Shown here one piece after another: positions 1-9,563 of a DNA stretch of 64,000 nucleotides. The notes beneath the pieces were generated by a model that searched no databases, had not been told where the DNA came from, and saw nothing but the letters and a program-made list of their open reading frames with translations. The stretch lies in assembly GCF_008725655.1 (NCBI RefSeq), contig NZ_VYXP01000001.1, positions 62,001 through 126,000 of the forward strand. The letters are read 5' to 3'. Position 1 is the first letter of the stretch; each line of letters starts with the position of its first letter. The position numbers and the translations under genes are program-made. Origin of the DNA: Marinihelvus fidelis. Lineage in GTDB: Bacteria > Pseudomonadota > Gammaproteobacteria > Xanthomonadales > SZUA-36.

Positions 1-1070
1 CCGGTGGCCGCAAAGGACACGAAGAACGCCAGGCCGTTCTCGGCGTCGATGCCCAGGTAGGAATGGAACCACTGCGTGTCGCCGCCGTGACCCATGACCC
101 GGTGGCCTTCCAGGTCGGTGGCGTAGAAGCCCAGGCCCATGCCCATCAGGCGTTCGTCATGGCTGAACTGGTCGGACAGTTGCTCGCGCACGGTGGCCTC
201 GGAGAGGATCCGCTGGCCATCGAGCTCACCGCCATTCAGGATCGCCTGCGCGAACCGGACCATGTCGGTGGCGCTGGCGGACTGGCCGCCGGCGGGGCCG
301 AAACTGGCGACGATTTCAAAAGGCTTTTCGACATAGTCGCCGTTTTCGAACGCGTAGCTGGTGGCCATCTTGTCCGCGAGTTCCGCGGGCAGCGGCTCTT
401 CAAACGTCGCGTTGCTCATGCCCAGCGGCTCGAAAATATGGTTGTGCACGTAATCTTCGAAGGATTCACCGGAGACATTGGCGACGATCAGGCCGGCCAG
501 TGCGGTGGCGTAGTTCGAGTAGGCCGTCTGCTTGCCCGGCGGATTGACGCGCTCCTGGCGGTACTTCGACATGGCCTCCTTCAGCGGCACCGCGCGTTCG
601 GGGTCGTCGATGATCAGGTAGCCCAGGGCGCCGTCTTCGAAGCCGGCCGTGTGGGTCATGATGTGGCGCAGGGTGATGGGCTCATCGAAGGTATCGGGAA
701 TCTCGACGCTGTCGAGATATTCATTGACGTCGGTGTCGAGGTCGAGCTTGCCCTGTTCCACCAGCTGCATGACCGACACCCAGGTGAACAGCTTGGACAC
801 GGAACCGGGGCGGAACAGCGTGGTGTAGGGGTCGACCGCCTTGCCGCTGTCGATGTCCTGGTAGCCGTAGCCCTTGGCGAAGATCAGCTCACCGTCCTTG
901 GCAATGGCGACCACGCCGGACGGGCTGTTGTTGTTCTTCATCAGCGGCTCGACCACGCCGTCGACGAACGCTTCCAGGGCGACCGGGTCGTCCATCGTGG
1001 GTGCGGCGAATGCGGCGGTGCCGACCAGTGCGGCCAGCGCGGCGGCGGCAATGCGGGAGAAAAATGTCAT
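1..1070 (-). CDS. Serine hydrolase, class C beta-lactamase/PBP4*-like (partial, C-terminus outside window)
   Basis: Read on the minus strand from the ATG at 1068-1070; the reading frame runs off the left window edge, so the C-terminus is missing. The protein begins with a Sec signal peptide (MTFFSRIAAAALAALVG, then an AFA cleavage motif). It has the serine-hydrolase triad motifs of the beta-lactamase class C family: SxxK as SVSK within PGSVSKLF, YxN as YSN within TAYSNYA, and an HGG motif near the visible end (MGHGGD). Members are periplasmic peptidases, esterases or D-aminopeptidases acting on peptidoglycan fragments or small peptides; the substrate cannot be told from sequence. It is divergent from the AraC gene at 1207, and a second paralogous hydrolase lies at 4649. 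The family call is firm, the substrate unknown. Confidence 0.9.
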   Translation of the reverse strand, partial: MTFFSRIAAAALAALVGTAAFAAPTMDDPVALEAFVDGVVEPLMKNNNSPSGVVAIAKDGELIFAKGYGYQDIDSGKAVDPYTTLFRPGSVSKLFTWVSVMQLVEQGKLDLDTDVNEYLDSVEIPDTFDEPITLRHIMTHTAGFEDGALGYLIIDDPERAVPLKEAMSKYRQERVNPPGKQTAYSNYATALAGLIVANVSGESFEDYVHNHIFEPLGMSNATFEEPLPAELADKMATSYAFENGDYVEKPFEIVASFGPAGGQSASATDMVRFAQAILNGGELDGQRILSEATVREQLSDQFSHDERLMGMGLGFYATDLEGHRVMGHGGDTQWFHSYLGIDAENGLAFFVSFAAT

Positions 1071-1206
1071 GGGACCCGTCCTCGTTGTGCGTTTATCCGG
1101 CATATCCGGGGGTGTCCGGCGATGTTACCCGCCCGCCTATCGAGTTTGGTAGGCGAAAAAGACAGTAAAATATGCATATTGGACAAAGGGCGGTACACTG
1201 CGCCCT

Positions 1207-2253
1207 ATGCGATATGACGACGAGTACGCCGCGAACCTGCCCCCCGGCTTTGACCCCGAAGCGGCATCACCCGCCGAACTGGGCGCGCTCTTTGAAGGTG
1301 CGCGCTGCATTTCCCGGTTTCACTCGGCGGCGGATGGCAGCTTTGTCAAGGAACTGCAGCAGGCCCGGCTGGGTCGCTCCTACAGTTACAGGATTGACGC
1401 TGGGGGTCTTCTGGAGGTCAACGATTCGTTCCTGAGAACACCCGTCGTCATTCGTAATGAAGTTGATGACCTGATCAGTTTTCAGTTCGTGTCCTCGGTA
1501 AAACGGGCCGAATTCCTGGGCGAACGCAAAAATGTCCACGACCTGGGTCCGGCGGTCATCGTGTCCGCGATCCCGCGGCCCGAGTACACCTATCGTGTTC
1601 CCCGAACCAATGAAACGATCCGCCATGTCGTGGTGTACACCACGCTGTCAAACCTGATGGAACGCATGGGAGAGTGTGCCCTCGATTACCCGGTCTGGTT
1701 GCGGGAGATTCTCGAGCTTCGTCATACAGCGCCGCGCCAGCGCGTGCTTTTTCTCGAGGATGTTCATCGGGAACTGACATGGCCCTTTTTCCACCAACCC
1801 GTTTCCGGTCACCTGCTCAATCACTGGATGAACGCGAAATTCAATGAGCTGCTGACCATAGGCCTTCAAATCCTGAAGAACGACCATGCCTGGCTGGACA
1901 CCGGTCAGCAGGACGCCGACGTGCCTCGCGGTGACATTATCCGCCGGGCCCGGACCATACTCGATCGCGAGTACGCGAATCCGCCATCACTGCCGCAACT
2001 GGCGCGGCACCTTGGTATTTCCGGGACGCAGCTGAAGAGTGGGTTCAAGTCAATGCACGGCACGACGGTTGGCCAGTACACCATCGAGCGGCGGATCGAG
2101 GCCGCCCGACTTTTGTTGAATGAGAACAGTCATTCCATTTCCGAGATCGCCGACATCGTTGGGTACCAGGATCATTCCGCGTTCACCCGGGCCTTCCGGC
2201 GCCTCAGTGGCTGTACGCCGAGAGCCTGGAGGCTGTCACGCAGGCGCGTCTGA
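1207..2253 (+). CDS. AraC family transcriptional regulator
   Basis: A 348-residue protein with a C-terminal AraC double helix-turn-helix of about 100 residues (from IIRRARTILDREYANPP to the end). The second helix region shows the usual IADIVGYQDHSAFTRAFRR pattern. The N-terminal 230 residues are a sensor domain without a clear name. Its layout, beta-rich then helical just before the HTH, recalls PchR-type regulators, which often control a neighbouring TonB-dependent receptor. The TonB receptor gene at 2351 follows after about 100 nt on the same strand, so regulation of that receptor is a reasonable inference. It is transcribed away from the serine hydrolase at 1070, so it may also control that gene through the shared 136-nt upstream region. 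Confidence 0.9.
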   Translation: MRYDDEYAANLPPGFDPEAASPAELGALFEGARCISRFHSAADGSFVKELQQARLGRSYSYRIDAGGLLEVNDSFLRTPVVIRNEVDDLISFQFVSSVKRAEFLGERKNVHDLGPAVIVSAIPRPEYTYRVPRTNETIRHVVVYTTLSNLMERMGECALDYPVWLREILELRHTAPRQRVLFLEDVHRELTWPFFHQPVSGHLLNHWMNAKFNELLTIGLQILKNDHAWLDTGQQDADVPRGDIIRRARTILDREYANPPSLPQLARHLGISGTQLKSGFKSMHGTTVGQYTIERRIEAARLLLNENSHSISEIADIVGYQDHSAFTRAFRRLSGCTPRAWRLSRRRV

Positions 2254-2350
2254 ACTGCATATTAAATTGTCGAATCAGCCTAATTATATGGCTGGGGACG
2301 GATTAGCATGATGCGGCACCCCCCAGTTTGATGACAACGGGAATACAAAA

Positions 2351-4585
2351 ATGATTCGCACAGCATGCTACCGACTCTCCACCCTGGCCTGCGCCATCGC
2401 CGCCGGCCTGGGCGTTTCCGCCACCGCGATCGCCCAGGAAAGCGATGACGACGAAAGCCTTAACACCATCCTCGAGGAAGTGATCGTCACCGCCTCGCGG
2501 CGCGAAGAATCACTACAGGATGTCGCCGCCGCCGTCGCCGTGGTCGATACTGGCAAGTACGCCGACGCGGGGCTGGTCGGACTGGCCGACGTCTTGCCAT
2601 TCGTTCCCGGCGTCTCGGTGATCGATTCCGGGCGGCCGTATTTCAACCTGGTTTACATGCGCGGCATCAATGCCGTGCTGTCGGCCGGCGTGACCAGCTA
2701 CCTGGACGAGATTCCCGTGGGGTCGTCCACCGTTTACACCACGCCCGCGCCGCTGGATGGCACCTTGCTCGACCTGGGCACCATGGATGTCCTGAAGGGC
2801 CCCCAGGGCACGCTTTACGGTGCCAGCGCCATTGGCGGCATCCTGAAATTCAACACCCGCGCGCCGTCGCTGGAGAACTGGTCCGGGAGCGCTTCCGCCA
2901 ACCTGTCCGACACGCACGGCGGCGGTTTCAACCAGCTCTACCGCGCCAACCTCAATGGACCGATCATCGGTGACACTCTCGGTATCAGCTTCACCGCGTT
3001 CTCCCAGGAGGACGATGGCTATATCGATAACGTCGCCCTGGGCAAGGAAAACTGGGATTCCTACGAATATTACGGCGGTTCGGGCAGCCTGTTGTGGCAG
3101 GCCACCGAAAACCTGTCGTTCACCTTCCAGGCGATGGTCCAGAACGCGACGCAGGACGGCGCGACGACAGTACAGGCCAACCACGCGCAGGACCAGTTGC
3201 AGCCGGGGCTGGCCGCGGGTGAGCCGTGGTACGGCGAGTACGAAACCGGGGCGGCGGATCTGAACCCCAGCGAATATGAAGCCGAGTTGCTGGGCCTGAC
3301 CATTCGCTATTCAACCGGCTTTGGTGAGTTCCTGTCAGTCACCAGCAGCCAGGAAGTGAATTTTACCCAGGAAACCGACCTGACGGTGCCGTACGCCGCC
3401 TACGCTGACCTGTTCTACCCGGACAACGCGCCGCACACCAAGGCGTTGTTCATTGGCGACCTGGGCTTCGAGAAAGTGACGCAGGAGTTCCGCCTGGTTT
3501 CCGAGTCGAACGAAACTTTCGAATGGATCGTCGGCGCGTTTTACACGGAAGAAGAAGGCCATAACATCCAGCGACTGGACACCACGCCGGCGTCCGACCT
3601 GTTGTTCGTTGACTTTCCGTCGACCTACCAGGAAAAGTCGGCGTTCGCGACGGGCACCTGGTATTTCACGCCCGATTTCGACGCCAGCGTAGGCCTGCGC
3701 TACACCGATTATTCGAACGACGTCGAACTGGCGGCGGTGGGGCCGCTGATCGCGCCCCTGCCGTACATCGAGATCGAAGACGACGTGACCAACTACCTGG
3801 CCAACTTGCGCTGGCGGCCCAGTGACAATATGTCCATCTACGCGCGAGTGGCCAGCGGCTTCCGTCCGGGTGGCGCCAATTTTCTGTTGCTGGACGCGGA
3901 TGGTAACCCGCTCACTGACCCCTTTTTCCGGCCCGACGAGCTGGTCAGCTACGAACTGGGTCTGAAAGGCACGACAGCCGATGGCCGTTTCTCCTATGAC
4001 CTGGCGGCATTTCATATCGACTGGGAAGACTACCAGGTGCGGACCTCGGTAGGCGGTGTGAGCGTTGCGGCCAATGCCGGCAAGGCCAGCAGTGACGGCG
4101 TCGAAGCGGCACTGGGCTTCGCGCTCACCGACAACCTGATCCTGACGGGTTCACTCACCTGGACCGATGCCAGGATGGGTGAAGACGAACCCGTGATTGG
4201 CAGCCCCAAGGGCGAGCGACTGCCGCTGACGCCGGAATGGCAGGCCGCTCTGGATGCCCAGTACAACTTCCAGTTGGGCAACCTGCCGGCCTACGTTGGC
4301 GCGGCCTGGCGTTACAAGGGCGAAATGTTCGTCGGCATGAGTGGTTACACGGACGCTTTCGGCACATTCTATCCGGGCCAGTCACCCAGGATCACGCTGC
4401 CCAGTTATGACCTGGTTGACTTGCGAGGTGGTGTCACCGTCGGCGCGTTCGACTTCTCGCTGTACGTCACCAACGTATTCGACGAATGGGCCTGGACGAG
4501 TTTTGACTCGCTGGCCGCGGGTATTTCCACTGGCACCCCCACCCGTCCGCGTACCGTGGGTGGCGTTGTACGCTGGAACTTCTGA
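2351..4585 (+). CDS. TonB-dependent outer-membrane receptor
   Basis: A 744-residue outer-membrane receptor that imports a ligand using energy from TonB-ExbBD. It has a signal peptide ending at AIAQ, a TonB-box/plug entry (EEVIVTASRREESLQDV), a plug with the conserved LKGPQGTLYGA segment, then a 22-strand-type barrel ending in an aromatic residue (VVRWNF), the usual BAM signal. Upstream is GGGAA as a plausible ribosome site. The AraC regulator lies immediately upstream, and a strong hairpin terminator follows at 4603. The IVTASRREESLQD type of plug is shared with many receptors for siderophores, vitamins and carbohydrate or aromatic ligands, so the ligand is not assigned. Confidence 0.93.
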   Translation: MIRTACYRLSTLACAIAAGLGVSATAIAQESDDDESLNTILEEVIVTASRREESLQDVAAAVAVVDTGKYADAGLVGLADVLPFVPGVSVIDSGRPYFNLVYMRGINAVLSAGVTSYLDEIPVGSSTVYTTPAPLDGTLLDLGTMDVLKGPQGTLYGASAIGGILKFNTRAPSLENWSGSASANLSDTHGGGFNQLYRANLNGPIIGDTLGISFTAFSQEDDGYIDNVALGKENWDSYEYYGGSGSLLWQATENLSFTFQAMVQNATQDGATTVQANHAQDQLQPGLAAGEPWYGEYETGAADLNPSEYEAELLGLTIRYSTGFGEFLSVTSSQEVNFTQETDLTVPYAAYADLFYPDNAPHTKALFIGDLGFEKVTQEFRLVSESNETFEWIVGAFYTEEEGHNIQRLDTTPASDLLFVDFPSTYQEKSAFATGTWYFTPDFDASVGLRYTDYSNDVELAAVGPLIAPLPYIEIEDDVTNYLANLRWRPSDNMSIYARVASGFRPGGANFLLLDADGNPLTDPFFRPDELVSYELGLKGTTADGRFSYDLAAFHIDWEDYQVRTSVGGVSVAANAGKASSDGVEAALGFALTDNLILTGSLTWTDARMGEDEPVIGSPKGERLPLTPEWQAALDAQYNFQLGNLPAYVGAAWRYKGEMFVGMSGYTDAFGTFYPGQSPRITLPSYDLVDLRGGVTVGAFDFSLYVTNVFDEWAWTSFDSLAAGISTGTPTRPRTVGGVVRWNF

Positions 4586-4602
4586 TACATTTCCCGGCAT
4601 TA

Positions 4603-4627
4603 AAGGGGCCCCGGTAACGGGCCCCTT
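4603..4627 (+). terminator. Rho-independent terminator after TonB receptor
   Basis: A perfect 9-bp stem, AAGGGGCCC at 4603-4611 pairing with GGGCCCCTT at 4619-4627, with a 7-nt loop and a T-rich tail (TTCTTTA). It lies 18 nt after the TonB receptor stop and 22 nt before the next gene, so it separates the receptor from the serine hydrolase, at least partly. Confidence 0.8.
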
Positions 4628-4648
4628 CTTCTTTACAGGCATCCCGAT

Positions 4649-6208
4649 ATGAATCGTATCCCGCTTGGTTCCGTGGTGCTTGCCGCCACCCTGGCATCGA
4701 CACCGGTCTTCGCCAACCCATCCGACGACGACATTGCCGCGATTGCCCACCGCGCCATGGAGACGTTCAACGCGCCCGGCATCACCGTGTCCGTTGTTAA
4801 AGACGGAGAGCTGGTCTACGCCGGTGGCCAGGGCGTGCTGGAGGCTGGCAAGCGCGGCGATGTCGATGCCGACACGCTGTTCCAGATCGGCTCGGTGTCC
4901 AAGGCCTTTACCGCGGCTGCGCTGGCGGTGCTGGCCGATGACGGCAAGCTGTCCTTCGACGACCGGGTCATCGACCATATCCCCGAATTCCGCATGTTTG
5001 ATGCCTGGGTGACACGCGAGTTCACCGTGCGTGACCTTCTCACGCACCGCAGCGGCCTGCCGCTGGGCGCCGGCGACCTGCTGATGTTTCCCGAGGCGGA
5101 TACGAGCCGGGATGAGATTATCGCGGCGCTGGCGCACCTGGAGCCCAGCAGCAGCTTCCGCTCGAAGTACGACTACGACAATACGCTGTACATCGTTGCC
5201 GGCGTGGTGGTCGAGCGCACCTCGGGGCAGTCCTTCGAGTCGTTCGTCGAAGACCGGCTGTTGAAGCCGCTGGGCATGAACGATTGCGCAGCCACGTTTG
5301 GGCGCGCGCCGGAAAAGGCCGACAAGGCCGTGCCGCACATGTACATCGACGGCGAGTACCAGGTCACCCCCACGGGCCTGAAGGGTGACACGGCGGCGCC
5401 GGCCGGCGGCGTCATCTGTAGTGCCAACAGCATGGCGAAGTGGATGAACTTCATCCTGGCAGGCGGCACCACGCCGGACGGCCAGGCCCTGATCAGTGCG
5501 GGCCAGTTCGCCCAGTTGCTGAACCCCGTCACCATCACATCAACACCGGGGTTCCTGCGTGAGCATGCCGGCGCCGAACTGTCCGCCTATGCACTGGGCT
5601 GGGGCGTGTCGACCTTCCACGGCCAGCCGCTGCATTCGCACGGCGGCGGCCTGCTGGGCATGACCTCGCACCTGGCCCTGTGGCCGCGCCAGAACCTGGG
5701 CGTGTTCGTCAGCAACAACCAGATGTCCGTGGCGCCGCGGCCGGTAGCCTACGACATCGCCGAACTGTTCCTGGATGACGCGGCCAACGATCCGGACTGG
5801 ATCGCCGTGGTCGATGAACTGATCGGCCAGATGCGAGCGGCCGGCGACGATGTGGTCGCGCAGGCCATGGAAGCGCGCAACGCCGACAGCACACCCAGCC
5901 TGCCGCTGGACGCCTACGCCGGCACTTACCGGGATGACTGGTACGGCCCCATCGAGCTGAGCCTGGAAGACGACGGCCAACTGTGGTTCACCTCGCCGCG
6001 CAGTGCGCCGCTCCGTGGGCCGCTGGAGCATTTCCAGTACGATACCTTCATCGTTCGCTGGCAGGACCGGCGCCTGAACGCCGACGCCTACGTGACCTTC
6101 ACGCTGGGGGCACAGGGCGACATCGAGGGCATCCGCATGAAAGCCGTTTCACCCAACACGGACTTCTCGTTCGACTTTCACGACCTGGACCTGGTCAAGG
6201 TCCAGTGA
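4649..6208 (+). CDS. Serine hydrolase, class C beta-lactamase family with C-terminal DUF3471-like domain
   Basis: A 519-residue exported hydrolase. A signal peptide (to about residue 22, ASTPVFA) precedes a beta-lactamase class C domain with SVSK (SxxK nucleophile), YDN (YxN) in SKYDYDNTLY, and SHGGG in the position of the KTG/HxG motif. After about residue 400 comes a beta-rich tail (LDAYAGTYRDDWYGPIEL), typical of the DUF3471 lipocalin-like domain found after such hydrolases. Family members act in the periplasm as peptidases, amidases or esterases. The DUF819 membrane protein starts 13 nt downstream, so the two are probably co-transcribed. A link between peptide hydrolysis and product transport is inference. 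Confidence 0.92.
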   Translation: MNRIPLGSVVLAATLASTPVFANPSDDDIAAIAHRAMETFNAPGITVSVVKDGELVYAGGQGVLEAGKRGDVDADTLFQIGSVSKAFTAAALAVLADDGKLSFDDRVIDHIPEFRMFDAWVTREFTVRDLLTHRSGLPLGAGDLLMFPEADTSRDEIIAALAHLEPSSSFRSKYDYDNTLYIVAGVVVERTSGQSFESFVEDRLLKPLGMNDCAATFGRAPEKADKAVPHMYIDGEYQVTPTGLKGDTAAPAGGVICSANSMAKWMNFILAGGTTPDGQALISAGQFAQLLNPVTITSTPGFLREHAGAELSAYALGWGVSTFHGQPLHSHGGGLLGMTSHLALWPRQNLGVFVSNNQMSVAPRPVAYDIAELFLDDAANDPDWIAVVDELIGQMRAAGDDVVAQAMEARNADSTPSLPLDAYAGTYRDDWYGPIELSLEDDGQLWFTSPRSAPLRGPLEHFQYDTFIVRWQDRRLNADAYVTFTLGAQGDIEGIRMKAVSPNTDFSFDFHDLDLVKVQ

Positions 6209-6221
6209 GCGGCCGCGCTTC

Positions 6222-7382
6222 GTGATCCAGGCCGACTGGACGTTCATTCTCTGGGCCGTGCTGGCGGCCCTGGCCGCGCTGGGCTTCTGGGCCGACCGCA
6301 CCCGCATCGGCAGCCAGGTCTCCGGCCTGGCCATCGTGCTGGCCACCGGCATGCTGCTGTCCAACATCGGCGTGCTGCCCAAGTCGGCGCCCACTTATGG
6401 CGTGATCTGGGTCTACCTGGTGCCGGTGGCAATTTCGCTGCTGCTGCTCAAGGCCGATCTGCGGCGGGTGCTGACCGAGACCCGCGGCATGCTGCTGCCA
6501 TTTGCGCTGGGCGCGGTGGGCACCACCATTGGCGCGCTACTGGGCGTCTGGTTGCTGCCGCTGGGCGAGCACTCGGCCAAGCTCGCGGGCGTGTTCAGCG
6601 CCACCTATATCGGTGGCTCCATGAACATGGCCGCAGTCACCCAGGCGGTTGAACTGGACCCGTCCATCGCCACCGCCGCGGTGGCTGCAGATAACGTGGT
6701 CGGCGTGCTGTACCTGGCGTTCCTGGCGCTGGTGCCTTCGATGGCGCTGTTTCGGCGCTGGTTTGGGGTTACGGGTGACGGGTTACGCGTGACGCGTGAC
6801 GACCCCACGGCCGGCGACAATGGTGACGAAGAAGACGTTACGCGTCACGCGTCACGCGTCACCCACCTCGACCTGGTGCACCTGGGCCTGGCACTGGCCA
6901 TCGCCTTCGTCATCTGTGGCATCGGCCAGTGGCTGGCCAACCTGATGGGTGTCGGTGGCTACGCGGTGCTGTTCATCACGGCGCTCACGGTGCTGGTGGC
7001 AAATGTTTTCCCGCGCCAGCTGGCCAGGCTCCAGGGTGATTACGACATCGGCCTGTTCTTCATGTACCTGTTCTTCGCCGCCATCGGCATCAGCGCAGAC
7101 GTCGCGGCGATGGTCACTTCCGCGCCGCTGCTGGCGCTGTACGCGGCCATCATCGTGCTCTGCCACGCACTCGCCGTGTTTGGGCTGGGCCGTTTCCTGC
7201 GTACCGACCTGATGGACTCGGTCATCGCCTCCAACGCCTGTGCCTCCGGCCCGGCCAGTGCCGCCGCCCTGGCCGCCGGCAAGGGCCGCCCGGACCTGGT
7301 CGCGCCGGCGGTTTTGCTGGGCGTTTTCGGTTACGCCGTCGCCAACTTTATCGGCATTGGCCTGGTGACCTGGCTGGGCTAG
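6222..7382 (+). CDS. DUF819 family integral membrane protein (putative transporter)
   Basis: A 386-residue multi-spanning membrane protein with about 10 hydrophobic segments. It has the DUF819 pattern: an early GMLLSNIGVLPKSAPTYG segment, the YIGGSMNMAAVTQA segment, and the C-terminal SNACASGPASAAALAAGKG segment. The start is GTG, 13 nt after the serine hydrolase. A hydrophilic linker at about residues 183-215 is encoded by inverted GTGACGC heptamer repeats (6767-6867) and reads as Arg/Thr/Asp/His-rich sequence between two membrane segments. This linker looks like an in-frame repeat insertion. Function is unproven; DUF819 proteins resemble secondary transporters and are often found beside peptidases. 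Confidence 0.88.
   Translation: MIQADWTFILWAVLAALAALGFWADRTRIGSQVSGLAIVLATGMLLSNIGVLPKSAPTYGVIWVYLVPVAISLLLLKADLRRVLTETRGMLLPFALGAVGTTIGALLGVWLLPLGEHSAKLAGVFSATYIGGSMNMAAVTQAVELDPSIATAAVAADNVVGVLYLAFLALVPSMALFRRWFGVTGDGLRVTRDDPTAGDNGDEEDVTRHASRVTHLDLVHLGLALAIAFVICGIGQWLANLMGVGGYAVLFITALTVLVANVFPRQLARLQGDYDIGLFFMYLFFAAIGISADVAAMVTSAPLLALYAAIIVLCHALAVFGLGRFLRTDLMDSVIASNACASGPASAAALAAGKGRPDLVAPAVLLGVFGYAVANFIGIGLVTWLG
6767..6867. repeat. Inverted GTGACGC heptamer repeat cluster inside a gene
   Basis: The left arm (6767-6802) has tandem units of the form GGTGAC/GCGTGAC. The right arm (6837-6867) carries the complementary GCGTCAC units three times. The arms could pair into a long hairpin around a non-repetitive middle. 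The same heptamer array occurs at 11549-11576. The cluster is in frame within the DUF819 gene. Confidence 0.85.
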
Positions 7383-7508
7383 TCGTCCTTTCGCCAGTCA
7401 CCGACGGCCCGTCTGGTGCAACGATATCCATCCTTGACCATAATGAGGCCTGGATTGACCAATGCCCGGAATTCGCCGGGCACCTTTCCATGACTGGCGG
7501 AGTCCGTA

Positions 7509-8711
7509 ATGGAATTGCACGAACAACTGGCCGTCATCGCGCTGTTTGTCTTCGCCTATTCACTGGTGGCCAAACGGGTGGAGCAGTCGTGGGTGTCCGG
7601 GCCCATGGTGTTCGTCACGGCCGGCTTCCTGATGGGCCCGGCCGCACTCGGCTGGTTCAGTGGCGAAGAATCCCGTCACACGCTGCGGTTCCTGGCCGAC
7701 CTGACGCTGGCGTTGTTCCTGTTCAATGATTCGGCCAATGCCAACCTGAGAACTCTGAAGCGTTATTACGGCTTGCCGGCGCGCATGTTGCTCATCGGCC
7801 TTCCCGGGGCCGTGCTGCTGGGTTTTCTCGCCGCGTTCGTGATGTTCGACGCGCTCAGCCTGTACGAGGCGGCGGCCCTGGGCGCCATGCTGGCGGCCAC
7901 GGACGCCGCGCTGGGCAAGGCTGTGGTGACCAACCCCGCCGTTCCATCACGCCTGCGCGAAGGCCTGAATGTCGAAAGCGGCCTTAACGACGGCTTGTGT
8001 GTGCCCATCCTGCTGCTGTTCGTCGGCCTTGAGGTCGGCAGCGAAGCCCATGCGGGTGGCGGCGCGGTCCTGCACCTGCTGGCAGAGGAACTGGGTATTG
8101 GCACGTTGGTGGGTGTGAGCCTGGCCGCGGTCGGGGTATGGCTGTTCAGGACCTGCTGGGACCGCGGCTGGATGTCTTCCGTCTGGGGCCAGATCACCTC
8201 GGCCGCATTGGCCATCGGCTGCTTTTCCGTTGCCCAGAGCCTGGGAGGTAGTGGCTACATTGCCGCCTTCGTTGGCGGCATGCTGTTCGGGCACCTGGCC
8301 GGTGAAGAGACCCACGAGGTCCTGCACTCTTCGGAGGGCATGGCCGAAACACTGGCATTGCTCACATGGATGCTGTTCGGCATGGCCGTGGTCTGGCAGG
8401 TCATCGGCCAGGTCACCTGGGAAGTGTTTGTCTATGCGCTGCTGAGCCTGACCGTTGTGCGGATGCTGCCGGTCTGGCTGTCCCTGGCCGGCACGGGTGA
8501 ATCGAATGCCAACAAGCTGTTCCTGGGGTGGTTCGGGCCACGTGGCCTGGCCAGTATCGTGTTTGCCGTCATGGTCCTGGATGCGGGTTTGCCGGGCGCT
8601 GAACTCATGAACCTGGTGGTGCTGTGCACCGTGTTTCTCAGCCTGGTTGCGCATGGCATGACCGCCAACCCACTTGCGCGCCGCATATCTGCTTCGCGGC
8701 AGGGTTCATAA
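7509..8711 (+). CDS. Cation:proton antiporter (CPA1, NhaP-like)
   Basis: A 400-residue membrane protein with about 12 hydrophobic segments and the Na+/H+ exchanger family layout. The N-terminal segment PMVFVTAGFLMGPAALGW and the motif ATDAALGKAVV followed by LNVESGLNDGLCVPILL match the conserved ion-binding region of CPA1 antiporters (the paired polar Asn-Asp in ESGLNDG). It exchanges Na+ or K+ for protons across the inner membrane in ion and pH homeostasis. It stands alone: 126 nt separate it from the DUF819 gene, and a short hairpin (TGCCCGG/CCGGGCA, 7463-7482) lies in that gap. The neighbouring 34-kb region carries a second, different antiporter. Confidence 0.93.
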   Translation: MELHEQLAVIALFVFAYSLVAKRVEQSWVSGPMVFVTAGFLMGPAALGWFSGEESRHTLRFLADLTLALFLFNDSANANLRTLKRYYGLPARMLLIGLPGAVLLGFLAAFVMFDALSLYEAAALGAMLAATDAALGKAVVTNPAVPSRLREGLNVESGLNDGLCVPILLLFVGLEVGSEAHAGGGAVLHLLAEELGIGTLVGVSLAAVGVWLFRTCWDRGWMSSVWGQITSAALAIGCFSVAQSLGGSGYIAAFVGGMLFGHLAGEETHEVLHSSEGMAETLALLTWMLFGMAVVWQVIGQVTWEVFVYALLSLTVVRMLPVWLSLAGTGESNANKLFLGWFGPRGLASIVFAVMVLDAGLPGAELMNLVVLCTVFLSLVAHGMTANPLARRISASRQGS

Positions 8712-8756
8712 TCGATTGCCAGGCCCCCTGGACATCCGCTAACGAGGAATGGACTG

Positions 8757-9536
8757 ATGAATGGAAACGCGATTTCGAAAGGCTCGGTCCTGGTACGGCC
8801 GGCACTGGCTGCGCTGGTGGTGGGCATAGGCATGGCGCCTATCGACACGCGGGCGCAGGCTGGTGGTGAGGATGAATGGAAACAGTCCTTCCACATTTAC
8901 CTGTTGGGCCCGACCATCGAGGGCACCGCGGGCGTCGGGCCGGCCGATGCGGATGTCGATGTCGACGCCGGTGATGTGTTCGACATGCTTGAGGGCGCCT
9001 TTCTGGGTATGTATTCGGCGGAGAAAAACGGTTGGGGCGTTTTCGCAGACGTGGTCTACATGGACCTCGAATCCGATTTCAGTCTGGCCAATGGGGCGGT
9101 GACCGGCGAGTTCGGCAATAAGCAGCTGACCGCCGCCGTTTCCGCCACGCGGCGACTGAACGCGAACTGGGAGTTGCTGGCCGGCGGCATGTATACCGAC
9201 GTGAAGCTGGCGCTGGATACCCAGGGGCCGGCCGGCGGGCAGAGCCGCCGACGCTCGGAGTCGTGGATCGACCCGTTCGTGGGCGCCCGTTTCCAGGCGC
9301 CGATGGGCGAGCACTGGACGTTTGCCAGTTTCGGCTACCTGGGTGGCTTCGGCGTGGGCTCCGACCTGATGTGGTCACTGAATGCCGGCCTGGCGTACCA
9401 GGTGACCGAGCACAATGCCTTTACCGTGTTGTATCGCTACATCGACTTCGACTACGAAGATGGCGACGGCCTGGACCGCTTCCGGTTCGACATCGCCGAG
9501 CACGGCCCGGCCATCGGCTGGCGTTTCAGCTTCTGA
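8757..9536 (+). CDS. Putative outer-membrane beta-barrel protein
   Basis: A 259-residue exported protein not matched to a named function. The signal peptide is long and ends near residue 36 (TRAQA). The rest alternates short hydrophobic/aromatic strands with turns (GWGVFADVVYMDLESDF, NWELLAGGMYTDVKLALD, FTVLYRYIDFDYEDGDG) and ends in the aromatic WRFSF, the signature of a small outer-membrane barrel. GAGGA lies about 10 nt before the ATG. It is convergent with the porin gene at 9564, with 27 nt between stops. A role in the cell envelope is all that can be supported. Confidence 0.8.
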   Translation: MNGNAISKGSVLVRPALAALVVGIGMAPIDTRAQAGGEDEWKQSFHIYLLGPTIEGTAGVGPADADVDVDAGDVFDMLEGAFLGMYSAEKNGWGVFADVVYMDLESDFSLANGAVTGEFGNKQLTAAVSATRRLNANWELLAGGMYTDVKLALDTQGPAGGQSRRRSESWIDPFVGARFQAPMGEHWTFASFGYLGGFGVGSDLMWSLNAGLAYQVTEHNAFTVLYRYIDFDYEDGDGLDRFRFDIAEHGPAIGWRFSF

Positions 9537-9563
9537 GCCGGCCTCCAGGGGGCAGGCCAAGGG

